The notes below the pieces were generated by a model, which was given only the letters and a program-made list of their open reading frames with translations, made no database searches and was not told the origin of the DNA. Position numbers and translations under genes: made by a program. A stretch of 64,000 nt of DNA from Ampelomyces quisqualis (taxonomy: Eukaryota; Ascomycota; Dothideomycetes; Pleosporales; Phaeosphaeriaceae), in the NCBI GenBank assembly GCA_018398575.1, contig JAGTXZ010000003.1:868001-932000 (forward strand), read 5' to 3'. This document shows positions 1-11,222 of the stretch, piece by piece (within the stretch, counting starts at the first letter, position 1; each line of letters begins with the position of its first letter).

Positions 1-492
1 GCGAAAACGGCAAGTATGGGGGAAATCGTAGGTGTAGGTATCGCCGTAGGTATCGTAAGACGCAGTTTTGATGATTTCGAGCTCAGCAGTCTCGTAGCTG
101 ACTTTCGCCACGAGCGCCTTGTCAGGCAATAGTGGCTCATATTCCCCTTCGTAGAGGTACTGCATGAGCAGATTGACTATAGCAGGTTCATCTTCAGGAA
201 GATTGATCTTACCCTCCGAAGCTTCCTTCAAGACGTAAGCGCCGCTCAGCCACCATCTTCTGGGCACTCACCTTGCCGCCAAACTTGACAGCGCGTGCAA
301 AGAAATAGGCGCGCGTGCACACGACGGCCTTGTGGGCATTGTAAGAGTCTTTTCCGCAAGTGATGACGAGATCTGAGTAGTCGTCTGTCTTGCGGAGGCT
401 ACAGCTTTGTTAGTAAAATATGTAGCATGGACACCAATACTTGCGTACCTCTTGATGGAGTCAAGTACTTGCTGGCGCGCCACTTCTGCCAT
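1..492 (-). CDS. BTB/POZ domain protein, N-terminal part (cut by window edge)
   Basis: Three exons read on the minus strand: 492-449, 404-272 and 225 to beyond base 1, with GT-AG introns 448-405 and 271-226 (44 and 46 bp). The joined start is MAEVARQQVLDSIKS, followed by a BTB/POZ core: DYSDLVITCG, YNAHKAVVCTRAYFF and, after the second intron, INLPEDEPAIVNLLMQYLYE. BTB domains mediate dimerisation and often act as substrate adaptors for cullin-3 ubiquitin ligases; fungal proteins of this type are mostly uncharacterised. The ATG at 492-490 is chosen because it begins the frame that splices into the BTB fold. The C-terminal half lies outside the window. Family call is firm, function unknown. 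Confidence 0.85.
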
Positions 493-762
493 GGCGAGCT
501 GTCGGTGTGATTCGGAGGCTGTGTGGGCAGGCACCTAGGAAGGTGTGTGGCAAATGACCAAGACGCGTTTGTTGCGCGCTAACCACTTTGGGTGTAAGAT
601 CAAAGTGAAAGTGAGTTTCACTAAAAATTTCGACAGTCATCTCGCGCAATCTCTGGAGCAAATAAACAAATGACGTCAAACGCGGAATATCGACTAGTAT
701 TGTTTCTCATATCTAGAGGCGCACCCCCGTCCCACTCTCATTGTTCAACACGCTCAATCGCC

Positions 763-1656
763 ATGCTCAACCTCTCAACACCTCTCCTACCTGCGAAGAG
801 GTCAAACTCAACACGTCTCCTGCCTCCGAAGAAGTCATCCTCAACACGTCTCCTGCCTCCGAAGAAGTCAAACTCAACACCTCTCCTCCAACTTCCTGGT
901 GAGCTGCGCAACAAAATCTATCGTCTTGTGCTCACTGCTCCGACACCACTGCGCCTCGAATGTAGTAGCTTCGGCTCACCGTTTCTCACCTGTGATCCCA
1001 ATGGCTCTGTACTAAGCGGATTCAACCAGCTCAAATACGTCAACAAGTGCTTATACAACGAAGTCGCGGACCTCGAGCTTAAGTTCAACAATATCGTCGT
1101 CAACACACCTCACGGCAAACATCCAGCTCGAGCGTTCCTTTCGTGGCGATCGAAACTTTCCACAGCCAGCAAGGCCTGGATCGGCGGCGTCACTCTCATG
1201 CAAATGCTACAGGACTTTGGTTTTAGTGGATTCGGGGAGAACGATCCTGATGCAATTTGTTGGCAAAAGCTCGACGCTATCCTTACCCGTTGCTCAACTG
1301 AGGGAATTTTTTGGCCTGAGAAAGTGACCAAGTCAAACGAACTAGACTCAGCTGAGAGACTCGCCGAGTTGGCGCATGCCTGCCGAGAAAATCCCACTAT
1401 GACTGTCCGATACGAGACAAGCGAATGGGTCTTCCGTCCGCAATCTGCGCCCAACCTAAGCTCCGAATTCTTCGACGACGCTCTTGTGCTTACCTACGCC
1501 TTTCGTGGCTACGCGGCGTTCCAACGGCTTCTCGACACTCTTGGAAGGACACTCCAGCCTACTACGTTGTCTCAAATCAAGGCTGAAGTGCTGCTTTGGC
1601 AGAAGGGCACGCGATGTGAAGAATTCCAGGCAGAAAACCTTTCATGGATACAATAA
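763..1656 (+). CDS. F-box-like fungal protein with N-terminal 11-residue repeats
   Basis: Single-exon frame of 297 residues from ATG 763. An in-frame upstream ATG at 670 would add 31 residues that look like leader sequence, so 763 is preferred. Residues about 5-40 are an imperfect 11-residue repeat (core STRLLPPKKSN), directly followed by QLPGELRNKIYRLVL. This LPxELRNxIYxLVL motif opens a very common family of dothideomycete F-box-like proteins. The rest has no recognisable catalytic motif. The paralogue at 2190-3113 has the same opening motif and orientation, suggesting a local family. A role as a ubiquitin-ligase adaptor is only inference from the F-box-like motif. Confidence 0.75.
   Translation: MLNLSTPLLPAKRSNSTRLLPPKKSSSTRLLPPKKSNSTPLLQLPGELRNKIYRLVLTAPTPLRLECSSFGSPFLTCDPNGSVLSGFNQLKYVNKCLYNEVADLELKFNNIVVNTPHGKHPARAFLSWRSKLSTASKAWIGGVTLMQMLQDFGFSGFGENDPDAICWQKLDAILTRCSTEGIFWPEKVTKSNELDSAERLAELAHACRENPTMTVRYETSEWVFRPQSAPNLSSEFFDDALVLTYAFRGYAAFQRLLDTLGRTLQPTTLSQIKAEVLLWQKGTRCEEFQAENLSWIQ
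775..890 (+). repeat. 33-bp tandem repeat, about 3.5 copies, in-frame
   Basis: Units 775-807, 808-840 and 841-873 plus a partial fourth copy. Units 2 and 3 differ only at their last bases. Each unit encodes 11 residues (STRLLPPKKSN type), so copy-number change would keep the reading frame of the F-box-like gene. Confidence 0.9.
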
Positions 1657-2189
1657 CTATCCGCTTCTAAATCCCAATCAATTCCGAACTCTGCGGCCTC
1701 CTATCGAAAAGCTTCGGTACGAAGTACCTTGACATATCCAGCTCTAACACCACTCTACCTTTTTTAACAATGGTTCTTCAACGCTGTCTCGATTGGGATT
1801 AAGATGAAGACCCAGATTATTCGATGGAGATTGGAAGTGATGAGGTCGGCTTTCGACGGCCCACGGGACAAGATAAACTGTACATATGATACGCGCAGTG
1901 ACAATTACCTGCTCCCCGTCTCCTTGAAGGTAGCTAAAGCTGTGATTTAACACAATTCTATTGACTCAAGGTGACCAAATCTTGATGCGCGGATGTGCTT
2001 TCATCATCTCAGCGTTTGTTCACTATTCACAATATGCCCATCTGTGTCATGTCACTGTTCAACCCATGTTACTTCACATTGTGCAGGTAATTTCGCTCCC
2101 GGGTATTTCGAAAGCATCGTACATATATGCGACTTGATATTCTTCCCTTCTCCTCTCATTCATCCCAGCCGCCACAGATTAATCCAAGC
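1657..2189. other. Intergenic, no gene seen
   Basis: Spacer between the two F-box-like genes. Frames are short and not protein-like. It should hold the terminator of the first gene and the promoter of the second, but I see no decisive element. Confidence 0.6.
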
Positions 2190-3113
2190 ATGGCACAACC
2201 ACAATTCCCGCTCTTCATGAGCCTACCTGGAGAGCTACGAAATAGAGTATACGGCTTTGTCCTAGCCGATCCGGATATCGTTGTCGCACCTAATGGCAAG
2301 CTTCCAAACCAACTTAGGCTGGTCAGCCGTGAAGTAAACCAAGAGACGAAAGGGCTTGAGCTGAGCTCCAACGACAAAGTCACAATCAACCGAGATTGGA
2401 ACGCTGCGCAGCCTGGCCTGGTACAGCAACTCCTCACTTTTGCTAAACATGTCCCAGCCCCAGATTTCCGTCATCTGCATACAGTGGTATTGACACACAC
2501 CGGGACTTTGGATTGTCTTGATTCCTCCAAGCATGTCGAAGATTGGTTCGCATCAGGGTTCGCATCAAGATTTCCACCATTATTTTTCAGAGGCGTTCCG
2601 GAGTCGCTTCGGAGACACGTGATGCTTGCCCAATTCTGCCGAAGCCATCCAATGGTGCATGTTCGGTACATCATTCCATATTTTGGTATTGGCGCGGTCA
2701 ACACTGACGCTGCCATTGCGGCAATACTGTTCTTGTTCCAGGGTATCTACCTTCAACATACATTGTGGATTCAAAAACGCATAGACTGGCTCTGGAATGC
2801 GCCCAGTTTCCGCCGATGGAAGCACATTGGGCAGGTTGCAGCGATTCCGTTGAACTACAAAATCTACGATTTGGTGAATTCCGACAATGAAAACTTTCCT
2901 GATCGGAAAGAAGTAATCCACCGCTTTCAAGCGCCAAACCTGAAGTTCTATCCGACCATGACCACCTTTGATGGCGACCGCTTCAGGAACCAACTTCTCG
3001 AAGCTGAAGGATATTCGGCAAGTGGGCGGTTGATGGTCCATGATCTGATCTCCCTGAACCTCCTGGACGACTGCATCGAGATGGCTCGAAAGTGGGTGGA
3101 AGAGGGCCTTTAG
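2190..3113 (+). CDS. F-box-like fungal protein
   Basis: Single-exon frame of 307 residues from ATG 2190 (MAQPQFPLFMSLPGELRNRVYG). The frame extends 21 codons further upstream, but the F-box-like motif LPGELRNRVYGFVL normally sits very near the N terminus, which favours 2190. The motif is followed by NQLRLVSREVNQETKGLEL, the usual continuation in this family, where a conserved arginine and a short helix follow the F-box-like segment. The remaining 240 residues carry no known domain that I recognise. Tandem neighbour of the gene at 763-1656, same strand. Function unknown; adaptor role is inference. Confidence 0.78.
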   Translation: MAQPQFPLFMSLPGELRNRVYGFVLADPDIVVAPNGKLPNQLRLVSREVNQETKGLELSSNDKVTINRDWNAAQPGLVQQLLTFAKHVPAPDFRHLHTVVLTHTGTLDCLDSSKHVEDWFASGFASRFPPLFFRGVPESLRRHVMLAQFCRSHPMVHVRYIIPYFGIGAVNTDAAIAAILFLFQGIYLQHTLWIQKRIDWLWNAPSFRRWKHIGQVAAIPLNYKIYDLVNSDNENFPDRKEVIHRFQAPNLKFYPTMTTFDGDRFRNQLLEAEGYSASGRLMVHDLISLNLLDDCIEMARKWVEEGL

Positions 3114-4720
3114 TTACAGCACCACATCACAAGCCATCAGAGCCGCCTTACAAAATTTTAACATGGACAGAGCTTCAAGATATGAACGCTCTTGGAAAAA
3201 TGCCTCTTCAAAGGGCATAAGCTTAACGCCTCCATCGCACACACTATACATCCACTGGTTAGACCAATAGCACTACCATTTTCCATCGTCTCCTCACAAT
3301 GTGACTTCACTGAAATTATCTTCTCTAAATAACCACTTTCCGTCCTTCACCTCATTACAGCGCAACCTTCTTATCTGTACAACATCAAACTATCCTCTTA
3401 TCAGTATCTTCCATCTCCCAGTCTAAAAAACCCTATTTTCTAAGGGATCAGATGAGCTTAGCAGCGACATCAGCAGCATGTGCAGGGTTCTTTCTACAAT
3501 GCTCTCTCAAAGCTGCAATGCGTGCTAGTCCGCAACTCTTCAATCATCTTTTGACATGCCAGTGCCCAACATACTCCGTCATGTCGGCTCTTTCAAACCC
3601 TTCTTCGTTATCGGGGCAGTCGAATGTTCTACGCAGGATGGAACTGCTTATCAGCTCTTTATTCCTCTGTGTAACATGGCTCTGCAAGACGAGGGAATAA
3701 AAGTTTCAGCTACGCTCACCGGCGTGTGAGAAGTTGTTGTTGACAGTTGTTTCGAAGTCGCAAAGATCGGGCGAGTACAACTTCTCTCTCTCTCTCTCTC
3801 GGTATCTCTCAAAGCCCATTATCGATGTTGGATATAGTCAGTGCTTTAGCAGCCAATACACACTAATTGGTTGCCCCAGACGACCTATTCTTTCAAGCTC
3901 GCGTGTCACACGAAGTATTTTGCACGTAGTAAACTACTTGCCATTTGCGATGGAATCTACGCATTCGCAGCATCGTGGACGAACCCAACATTTGGGCACC
4001 TTATAATCCCACGGCCGTTTGGATATGGTGCTGTGGATCTAATTGACGTCCAGCAGAATTTTGGAGCGCCACAAGGCGAGCGAAATTCGCAGGAAGTAGA
4101 TGTTCAAGATCCTGAAGACTAGGAGTGCTTGAATCACACTTCAAGATCGGGCTGAGGCGAAACAAGGATCATATATTTAAATGTCTTTGTTCTTCTCTAC
4201 GTGAAACAATAAAATTGTCGCAAGGCTAGAAATTTAGTTAAGCCAGTCCTACACCTAATACTAGCATCATGATGTAATCAGAAAATTACTACGGTGGTGG
4301 TGTCGCTGTCGATTGAATCTTCATGGTGTTAGGGTCCGCATTTGACGTTTTCTACCCTGTTCAAAAACGACTCTTAACGCATATTCAAAGTTCAGAACTT
4401 GAATAGTCGAGCGCCTTTAGGAAAGATTTGACTAAATTTCAAAGTCAGTAAGCCTTGGGTTGAGGAATCCAGGAGGGGTTATCCGCAGTCTGTGCTCTTA
4501 GCACTACTCAATTTGCATTCCCTAGTGTTATGTGCTCTCTGGACAAGGTACCTTATTAGCTATTCAGCAATCTAACCCAAGATGAACCAAGGGCACGTGT
4601 GCGCTTTTGCCTTGCTTGCCTTGCAACGCTAAGCCGAGCCGTCAATTCTGTCCAGTCGCCGCATTTTCAGCTTCAGTTCTCAAGCGCGCGTGGCTACTCC
4701 GCCCTCTGCGATCTACCGCC
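3114..4720. other. Intergenic, with a CT microsatellite
   Basis: No convincing gene. A (CT)n run of about 18 bp lies near 3783-3801. A frame ending at 4122 (about 80 codons) reads smoothly but has no clear start, splice sites or family resemblance, so it is not called. Confidence 0.5.
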
Positions 4721-5236
4721 ATGGATCAATTGCAACAGACTCTCCAACCTCACCGATCCAACCCTGATGAACATGACGTCGATCTATACCATGTGTACGA
4801 CAATCTCTCTCGCACACCGTATCAACATGGCATCGGCATCGAATGCGAAGATGCCGACGAATATCCCATGGGCGCCTGGCATGTCATAACACCCTCTGCG
4901 ACGTTGAAACATCTAGATTGGCGGAACCGAAATCCAACGCAATTTGTATCCTTTTACAACAGCGTCGAAGATGCGATTCACGAGCAACAAAGGCGACGCA
5001 ATCAGCCTTACGTCCAAGATGTCGGATATCGTAACCCAGCATCAGTCCGCATAGCACATGTACGGCTTCCACGAAACACAAACGTTTGGGCTTTCTCACG
5101 TGCAGAAATGCTCCCCATGATGGGAATCTTTGGTGGTCAGGTGCGACTGCAAACATCCATGGACTCGGCGCCTGGCGAGTGGTTTGTGTGGGGTTTCGTT
5201 CCCGATGAGTTGGTGCAGAACAGACGTTTACTGTGA
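4721..5236 (+). CDS. DUF7587-type hypothetical protein
   Basis: Single exon of 171 residues from ATG 4721 (MDQLQQTLQ). The frame is open for another 38 codons upstream, but the ATG at 4721 has a good context (gccATGG) and the upstream residues look untranslated. Residues about 20-150 match the pattern of the fungal DUF7587 family as I know it: LYHVYDNLSRTPYQ, then LDWRNRNPTQFVSFYNS, then RIAHVRLP and VWAFSRAEML. The family has a fold reminiscent of ADP-ribosyltransferase-like proteins in some descriptions, but no activity is established, and I see no proof of catalytic residues here. Family assignment is from memory of the pattern. Confidence 0.65.
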   Translation: MDQLQQTLQPHRSNPDEHDVDLYHVYDNLSRTPYQHGIGIECEDADEYPMGAWHVITPSATLKHLDWRNRNPTQFVSFYNSVEDAIHEQQRRRNQPYVQDVGYRNPASVRIAHVRLPRNTNVWAFSRAEMLPMMGIFGGQVRLQTSMDSAPGEWFVWGFVPDELVQNRRLL

Positions 5237-5676
5237 AACCATGGCTGTTATAACACGCGTAAGTCACTACATGGACACAAATGTTTCCCTCGTAAATACT
5301 AATGCCTTTTCTGAGTCGCTTAGGCAAAGTGGTAGAGCGGTGGTAGCGGACCGCCTCAACTCCATCACAGCGAAGTGAGAACAAAAAGGGGTATCGTAGC
5401 CCGCCCTGGCACGAAATCGTTCAACGCAATAGCAAGCAAGCATGCCTGCAAATCGCAGGGGAACCATGTACGTGCTCGGTGGATTCGTTTTCGTTGTGTC
5501 GAAGTGTAGGTGTCAGGAAGTAAGACCAGCAAAAGGTGCCGGCCCCACGAAGAGGAGTCCAGGGCAAAAGATCCATTAGACTCTCATCAAATCATGCATC
5601 TGTTGAATCGTATCGCAACGTCGTAAACGCAGCCCGAAAATCACTTTCCCAAACCCATCATCCACTTGGTCGAGTT
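5237..5676. other. Intergenic between convergent genes
   Basis: Spacer between the DUF7587-type gene and the 3' end of MCM4. A stretch at 5320-5345 (gtggtagagc) resembles a tRNA D-arm, but no acceptor stem, anticodon arm or T-loop can be paired, so no RNA gene is called. Confidence 0.5.
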
Positions 5677-8600
5677 CTAAAAAGCTCCGACGACTCTCTT
5701 CACCATCCGCCGCATTCCCTCGCCACTAATCTGCACCTGTCCCTCTAGTTCCGCACTCCTCAACACCTCCAAGAACTCTGCGTTCTCAATCTGCTCGCTG
5801 GCGCCCTCTCGAACCTTTTTCACTAGATCGGTCAGCCTGACGCTCTGACCTGCAGAGCCAAGTTCGTCCACAGCAGCGAGGACAGCGCGCTTGAGATCAT
5901 CCTTCCTGCGACGATCGCCGCTCGATGTGCCTTCTGTTAGGAGCGACATGTCGATGAGACCAGTTCGCGCATCCGTAGCGGCTTGCTTGAGTGCGGACTT
6001 GATCAAGCGAACTGCTTCGTTGACGTCGTCGGCGGTGACTTCTTCTGACAGGCGCATCTTGGCGTGAGCTTCTGCGAGGCGGATCATGCTCTCCAGCTGT
6101 CGTGTGGTAGCTGTGATTCGCTTTTCCTGGGTGCGGACGTCGGAACCGAGGGCGCGCATGGCGACGTATGCATCTACGAGGGCTTTTTGTGCAGAATCGG
6201 TGATCTTGGGATGACAATTGGCGCGGGCGTACGATATGTACGCGGTCAGGAACTCGATTGGCACGATCTCAGCCTTTGAGGCGTTGTCTGGTGTGTCTTC
6301 CAGGTACATGCCGACCAGATGGCGAGCAAGGCGGCGATCATTCTGCTCATCAATGCGGTCAAGAACAAGGTAGACGAGATCGAAACGGGACAGAAGTGTG
6401 GGTGGGAGGTCAATGTTTTGGGGCACGGTTTTGCTGACGTCGTACTTTGAGCCGATCGGGTTGGCGGACGCTAGGATGGAGGTACGCGCGTTGAGTGTGG
6501 TGATGATGCCAGCCTTTGCGATGGAGACGGTTTGCTGCTCCATGACCTCGTGGAGAACTGAGCGAGTAGCGTCTGACATCTTGTCGAACTCGTCAATGCA
6601 ACAGACACCACCATCCGAAAGGACCAAAGCACCAGACTCGAGCACCAGCTGTCGAGTCTCAGGGTCGCGCGTGACGTAGGCAGTAAGACCGACAGCGGAC
6701 GAACCCTTTCCAGAGGTGTAGACACCGCGAGGAGCGATCCTGTGCACATACTGCAACAACTGTGACTTGGCGGTAGACGGGTCACCACAGAGTAGCACGT
6801 TGATGTCGCCACGGTACTTTGGGCTACCACCCTTCTCGAACTGTTTGTTTGTACCGCCGAACAGCTGAAGCAAGATGCCTTTCTTCACATCCTCTGTCTC
6901 CCAAATACTGGGAGCAAGCGAACGGGATAGCAGGTCGTAGACATCAGCTCGCGCGGCAGTCGCCTTGATCTTGTCTTCCTCTTCTTGTGACACCTTGCGG
7001 GTTTCCTGGACTTCGCCAGCGGCGTGTTCAGCCATCTCCTGCTCGATGGTGGAAGCATCAATACCCATGCGCTTCTTGTCTACCTTCTGAATATGCAGTG
7101 CGTCGACGTACGTCTTGAATATATTCTTGACAGATCGCTGACGGGGGTTGATACGGACTTGATTGCACTTGAAGATGCCCGTAATTTCGACACGATCACC
7201 GGCTTTGCACACATCAACGAGCTCATCGTATGCGCATAGCGAGACGGAATGTGGCGTCTGACCATCGGGCACATTGTCCGGCGTCTCTTGCAATTTGATG
7301 ACCTGCTTGTTGGCGAAACCAGAGCGGTTATGAATGATCTGCATCGAGTTGGGCGACTCGCAGACCGCTCGTGGACATTTGGTAGGCTCGGTAATGTTGC
7401 CACGGTCAATGTCGACACGGACTGTGTGTTGACAGACGGAGCATTTGAAGAAAGCTGAATGGGTGAGTACACTTTCTTCGCAGTAGGAGAGGAAAACACT
7501 TACCATCCTTCATATCTGGGATGATGGGAGTGGTTCGGATGACGAGTCCTTTGACGCTGACCAGCTTATCCATGTCTCCAGGATTCAGCTCACGCAAGTT
7601 GATGGTGTTATCGAGGCCGAACGGCCTGACATTGTACGTGAGTTGATCCACTTCACTGACCAAGTTGGGGATGTCGGCGAATGGAGCTGGCGACGGGGCG
7701 CCCGGTGTCGGCGCATCAGAGCTCAACATGGGTGGCAAGGAGCTGGCGTCACGGCCCCGTGACGGTGCCCCGCGCTGTTGCTGGGAGAGCTGTACTCTCA
7801 TCTCTGCCATCTTCTTCTCCGCGAGCTCGAGCATGACATCTTTGATAGCCACATCCATGATGGGGATGATTTCGTTCGGGTATGCCTGCAACTGGTGCCA
7901 GAGTTTCCTCGTCGGCGGGTAGGATTTCAAGTTGCGGGCGTCCAGATTCAGCGGGGTAATGCTGAGTTCAAGCATCATCTTCATCATCTCGACGTATTCG
8001 CGCGCCATGGCGGGGTGGTCAGCGGGCAAGGTCATGCCCTCGTCGAGCTCGCCGTCCTGGATCCGTCGGTACTTGCGCTGGAAATTCATCAAGAAATCCT
8101 TCATGGCGTGTCGCGCGTCCACGAGGGACACATTGGTACCCCAGATGACGCGCGATGAGTTGCCGCCCAGCACGTCGGCGTCTGAAGTGTCTGGATTCAG
8201 GTTGGAGAAAGTGGGCGCATCTGAGGCTTCTTCGGGGACCGGCACGCCGTTCTCGTCGACAAAGAGCCTGCGTCGGCGGGTGGCGGAGCTGGCGCCAAAG
8301 ACGTCCGAGTGGATGTCGCTTCGTCGGTGGCGGGCGGCTGATTCGGAGCCGCGCACGAAGAGCGCGCTGCTGCTGCTTCGAAGGTCGGTGTGCTGCGCAT
8401 GGCGGGCACGGCCAGGGCTGGAGCTGGATGCGTAGTGGATAGGGGAGGAGTCTGCGCAGGTCAGCACCGCGGTTCCTTCCCTGCACGGCAGATGTGATGA
8501 CAAACCTCCCATGGCCATGCCACTGGCCTTTGGTGTTGCGCCTCCGTCGTCGCTCTCCGGGGCCCCGTTGCCGGCGCCCGAAGCAGAGCCGATAGCGGGC

Positions 8601-8911
8601 GAAGAGCGGAAGAACAGCGGCGATTGGGTCGAAGCAGACTGCCGTCTTGGGTTGCGTGGCGTAGCCTGCGAAGCCTCAGCCTGCAGTTGCTCGTCTGCAC
8701 CGACGGGGGCTGGGCTGCTCGAGGGGACAGCCCCTCGCGCGCTTCGTCGAGGGGCAGCCGCGGCCGAAGTGCGCTGCGAGCGGCGCTTGGTGGGCGACGA
8801 CATGGTCTGCGTGGCGTCTGTGGCGGCGAGTGAGGGTTCTGTGCTGCCGTGGAGGGGCGCTGTTGAAGAGGGAAAACGCGTCGGCGTCGCGTCGGCGCGT
8901 GTCTTCCCCAT
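5677..8911 (-). CDS. MCM4: DNA replication licensing factor MCM4
   Basis: Subunit of the MCM2-7 replicative helicase. Exons 8911-8506, 8451-7504 and 7454-5677, about 1,043 residues. Intron 7503-7455 is needed to join IPDMKD to AFFKCSVC. Intron 8505-8452 (54 bp) is in frame, but removing it gives the expected GMAMG-DSSPIHYASSSS; it has a GCTGAC branch site. A second ATG at 8803 (MSSPTKRRSQRT) is the more conserved fungal start, so 36 N-terminal residues are uncertain. Visible: long Ser/Pro/Arg-rich N-terminal tail, C4 zinc finger (CSVC then C-x4-C, about residues 455-480), Walker A GDPSTAKSQ (about 670), Walker B CCIDEFDKM (about 735), arginine finger LLSRFDLVYL (about 807) and a C-terminal winged-helix region. 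Divergent from TBCA. Confidence 0.97.
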
Positions 8912-9016
8912 GTGAAAGCGAAGTGCGTTTAGCGTACTCCATGCCGGTGCTGCCCCGCCGCGAGGGATTCACGTACGGCACATGCTGCCGCAGCAAGTCC
9001 GCACACATTGACAGCG
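8804..9016. promoter_or_regulatory. Short divergent promoter region MCM4/TBCA
   Basis: Only about 105 bp separate the outer MCM4 ATG (8911) from the TBCA ATG (9017), or 213 bp from the inner MCM4 ATG at 8803. Both genes must be driven from this interval. No TATA box is visible, as is usual for housekeeping genes in these fungi. Confidence 0.6.
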
Positions 9017-9473
9017 ATGCCGCCGCCGTCCAAAGTCGCCATCGCGACTGGCTCTGTCCTGCGCTTGGTCAAGGAAGAAGCTAGCTACCACAAGGAGATG
9101 GCGCAACAGGAAGAGCGCATCAAGAAACTCGAGGCCAGCGACGGCGACGAAAACAAGGAGTACACGCTGAAGCAGGAGGCACGACCTCACCTCTGCTTGC
9201 TTGTCACGACAAAAGCTGACATGGTCCCAGAAACAAGCGCTTGCTGAGACGAGGCACGTGCTGCCTAGCATGCAGGCCAGGATCGGCGCGGCATTGGAGA
9301 AGCTGGACGAGGCATTGGTGAGTGCATGCACAACCGAGCGACAAGCTCGACACTGCCCTGACACTGTACAGGAAGCGAACAAGGAAGGTGGCGCAGCAGC
9401 GTCCGCGGAGGACATCACCAAGGCGGAGGATGCAGTCGCAAAGGGAAAAGAGGCTCTTGGTCAAGTCTCATGA
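9017..9473 (+). CDS. TBCA: Tubulin-specific chaperone A (cofactor A)
   Basis: Exons 9017-9178, 9231-9317 and 9372-9473, 116 residues, the usual size for the family. Cofactor A captures beta-tubulin released by cytosolic chaperonin in the tubulin folding pathway (yeast Rbl2). Visible: ATGSVLRLVKEEASYHKEM, EERIKKLEASDGDENKEYTL, then ALAETRHVLPSMQARI and the C-terminal helix; these match the three-helix bundle pattern LVKE...Y.KE...QE..I. The second intron is GT-AG (54 bp). The first intron (9179-9230, 52 bp) must use a GC donor because every other reading ends at a stop; it has the branch site AGCTGAC and a CAG acceptor. Convergent with the THO subunit gene, 132 bp apart. Confidence 0.93.
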
Positions 9474-9605
9474 TCATATCCCGCCACCAAGACATGAACA
9501 GCCACCAAGACAAGAACATGTGGCGTCGGACTGTACGATGGGAAAAAATCATGTTCCAAACGCCTCGCTATGCAACAGACCACGTGAGAAATTCCGCAGC
9601 GTGCA

Positions 9606-10708
9606 TCACGATTCGTCCATTCTGGCCGCCGCCTTCTCCTCGCCGTCGTCTTCCCCGTCCTCGCCGTCTTCCCCCTCTTCCAGCCCTGACGAGTCGTCGT
9701 CTTTGCCCTCTCCGGAATGGGCACCCGAGTCTGCCATTTCTGCGTCTTCAACAACACCCGACCGGGCAGGCGACGGCACGGGACTGGCCTCTCGCGACAG
9801 TGGATGCAATCTGTCCTTGGGCGGGACTTTCAGCCATGATGACGTTTCCGCAGTTTGGCTGACGTGTACCGGTGTCATGCCGCCATCCGGTCGCGGCGTG
9901 CCCACTCGGCTCCCATCTCCCCTAGCGGTGCTGCCCTCGCCTTCGCCCTCTTCGTCGCCATCCTTCATCATGCCTTCCTTGCGCTCCGCCTCCTCCTTCT
10001 CGTCCTTGATCAAGCGCAGCATTTCCCGCGTCGCGTCTTCAATCCGGCCAAACTGCGTGCGCCGCTCGCTCCACGTGTCCTTTGCTGACTTGACTTGGTG
10101 CTCGAGTTCGGCAATCTCCTCGTCCAGCTTCGCATGTGCCAGTGCTTGCTCATCTCGAGGCTTCAGCATCTTGCTGCTTGTGATCTTCTCCGCGAGCTCG
10201 TCGTACACTTTCCGGACCATGAGGGTTTCCTTTGCTTGGACGAGCTGTAGTCGCAGCTCCTCGATGGTGTCTCTGACATGCTGCTGCTTTGCTGTGATGC
10301 CGTCCTTCTCAACCGCGTATCGTTCGCGCTCGCTGTGATTGCTGTCAGTCGTGAATTCGGCGCGCAGGATCGCAAAGTCCAGCGACGAAAGCTCGTTCAT
10401 CATGTTCCTCCGCCACAACTCGACGTTGTGTTTCTGTTGTTCGCGCTCCACCACAATCGCAGCAGCTTCTTCATCGGCAGCCGTGGCATCGGGCGGAGGA
10501 GACGGCAACTGTTGCGGCCGTGCAGCCTCGAAGAAGCCGGATTTCAGTATGCGGCCAGTGACGTGTGTGTACGGGCGCGCCTCGACTGCGAGAAGTCGCG
10601 ACACATTGTGAAGCGCGTCTGTGGATGTAAGCGCATGGGAGAGGTCGCGATGACGTGCGCCTCACCTTCGTCTGCTTGAGACAGCGTGCCCCAGTTTGTG
10701 ACTGACAT
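9606..10708 (-). CDS. THOC7: THO complex subunit 7 homologue
   Basis: Exons 10708-10666 and 10618-9606, intron 10665-10619 (47 bp, GT-AG), 351 residues. The spliced start MSVTNWGTLSQADEDALHNV runs into SRLLAVEARPYTHVTGRIL, the typical Tho7 N terminus. THO couples transcription elongation with mRNA export in the nucleus. Residues about 60-230 are a long coiled coil (ELWRRNMMNELSSLDFAIL, EELRLQLVQAKETLMVRKVYDELAEKI, RDEQALAHAKLDEEIAELEHQV), matching the family. The tail is acidic and low complexity (EEGEGEGS, SSGLEEGEDGEDGEDDGEE), longer than in animal THOC7 but common in filamentous fungi. Divergent from the elongin A gene. Confidence 0.92.
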
Positions 10709-11222
10709 GCTTTGGGTGCAGTAAGTAATGTGGCGTGAATGTAGTAAAAGTCGTCGCCGTGTGGTCGCATCCAATCGTGAAGCTGAAGAGGAGAACGCAG
10801 CCACGCAGCCAAGTCGCGGCAGGGATCAGTTATCTATGGCAAGTGAACTAGCGCCCGCGTCGGCGCCCATCATCAGCAGACGTCAGGTTGCCAATAAACC
10901 TCACCCACGACCTTCACTGACTTCTGGTATCGCCAGCTGCTACCTAGTCAGGCCCCCACGGTGGTAGCCTATCCTTCTGTGGCCCTGGCTCGATGCTTTT
11001 GATTGTGCGGGGTCCCTCCCCGGTCGCCGCTATCGTCGCCGGCGTGCCGCTTGTTGGAACATTGTAGCCTTTTGCAGTCAATGTGATTTGACTTTTGATC
11101 ACCTGCTCGCGAGCGCGTATGAAGCAAGCACAGTCCCTTTGTTACGTGTCCATCGCTCTCCTTCTCCCAACCCGTCGTATCGCCACCGCGTTTGCACTCT
11201 TGCACGACAGCCCAACCCAGCC
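10709..11222. promoter_or_regulatory. Divergent intergenic region THO7/elongin A
   Basis: A 514-bp spacer that must contain both promoters and 5' leaders. No further gene is visible. The frame of elongin A is open upstream from 11088 but lacks conserved residues there. Confidence 0.5.

Noticed and set aside
3871..4122. 83-codon plus-strand frame near the CT microsatellite
   Set aside because: Begins at TTG, has no conserved motif and no splice sites that extend it; could be an old gene fragment but unsupported.
5310..5400. tRNA-like stretch (GTGGTAGAGCGGTGG)
   Set aside because: A D-arm-like motif only; no acceptor stem pairing, anticodon arm or GGTTCGA T-loop could be found in the following 80 bases.
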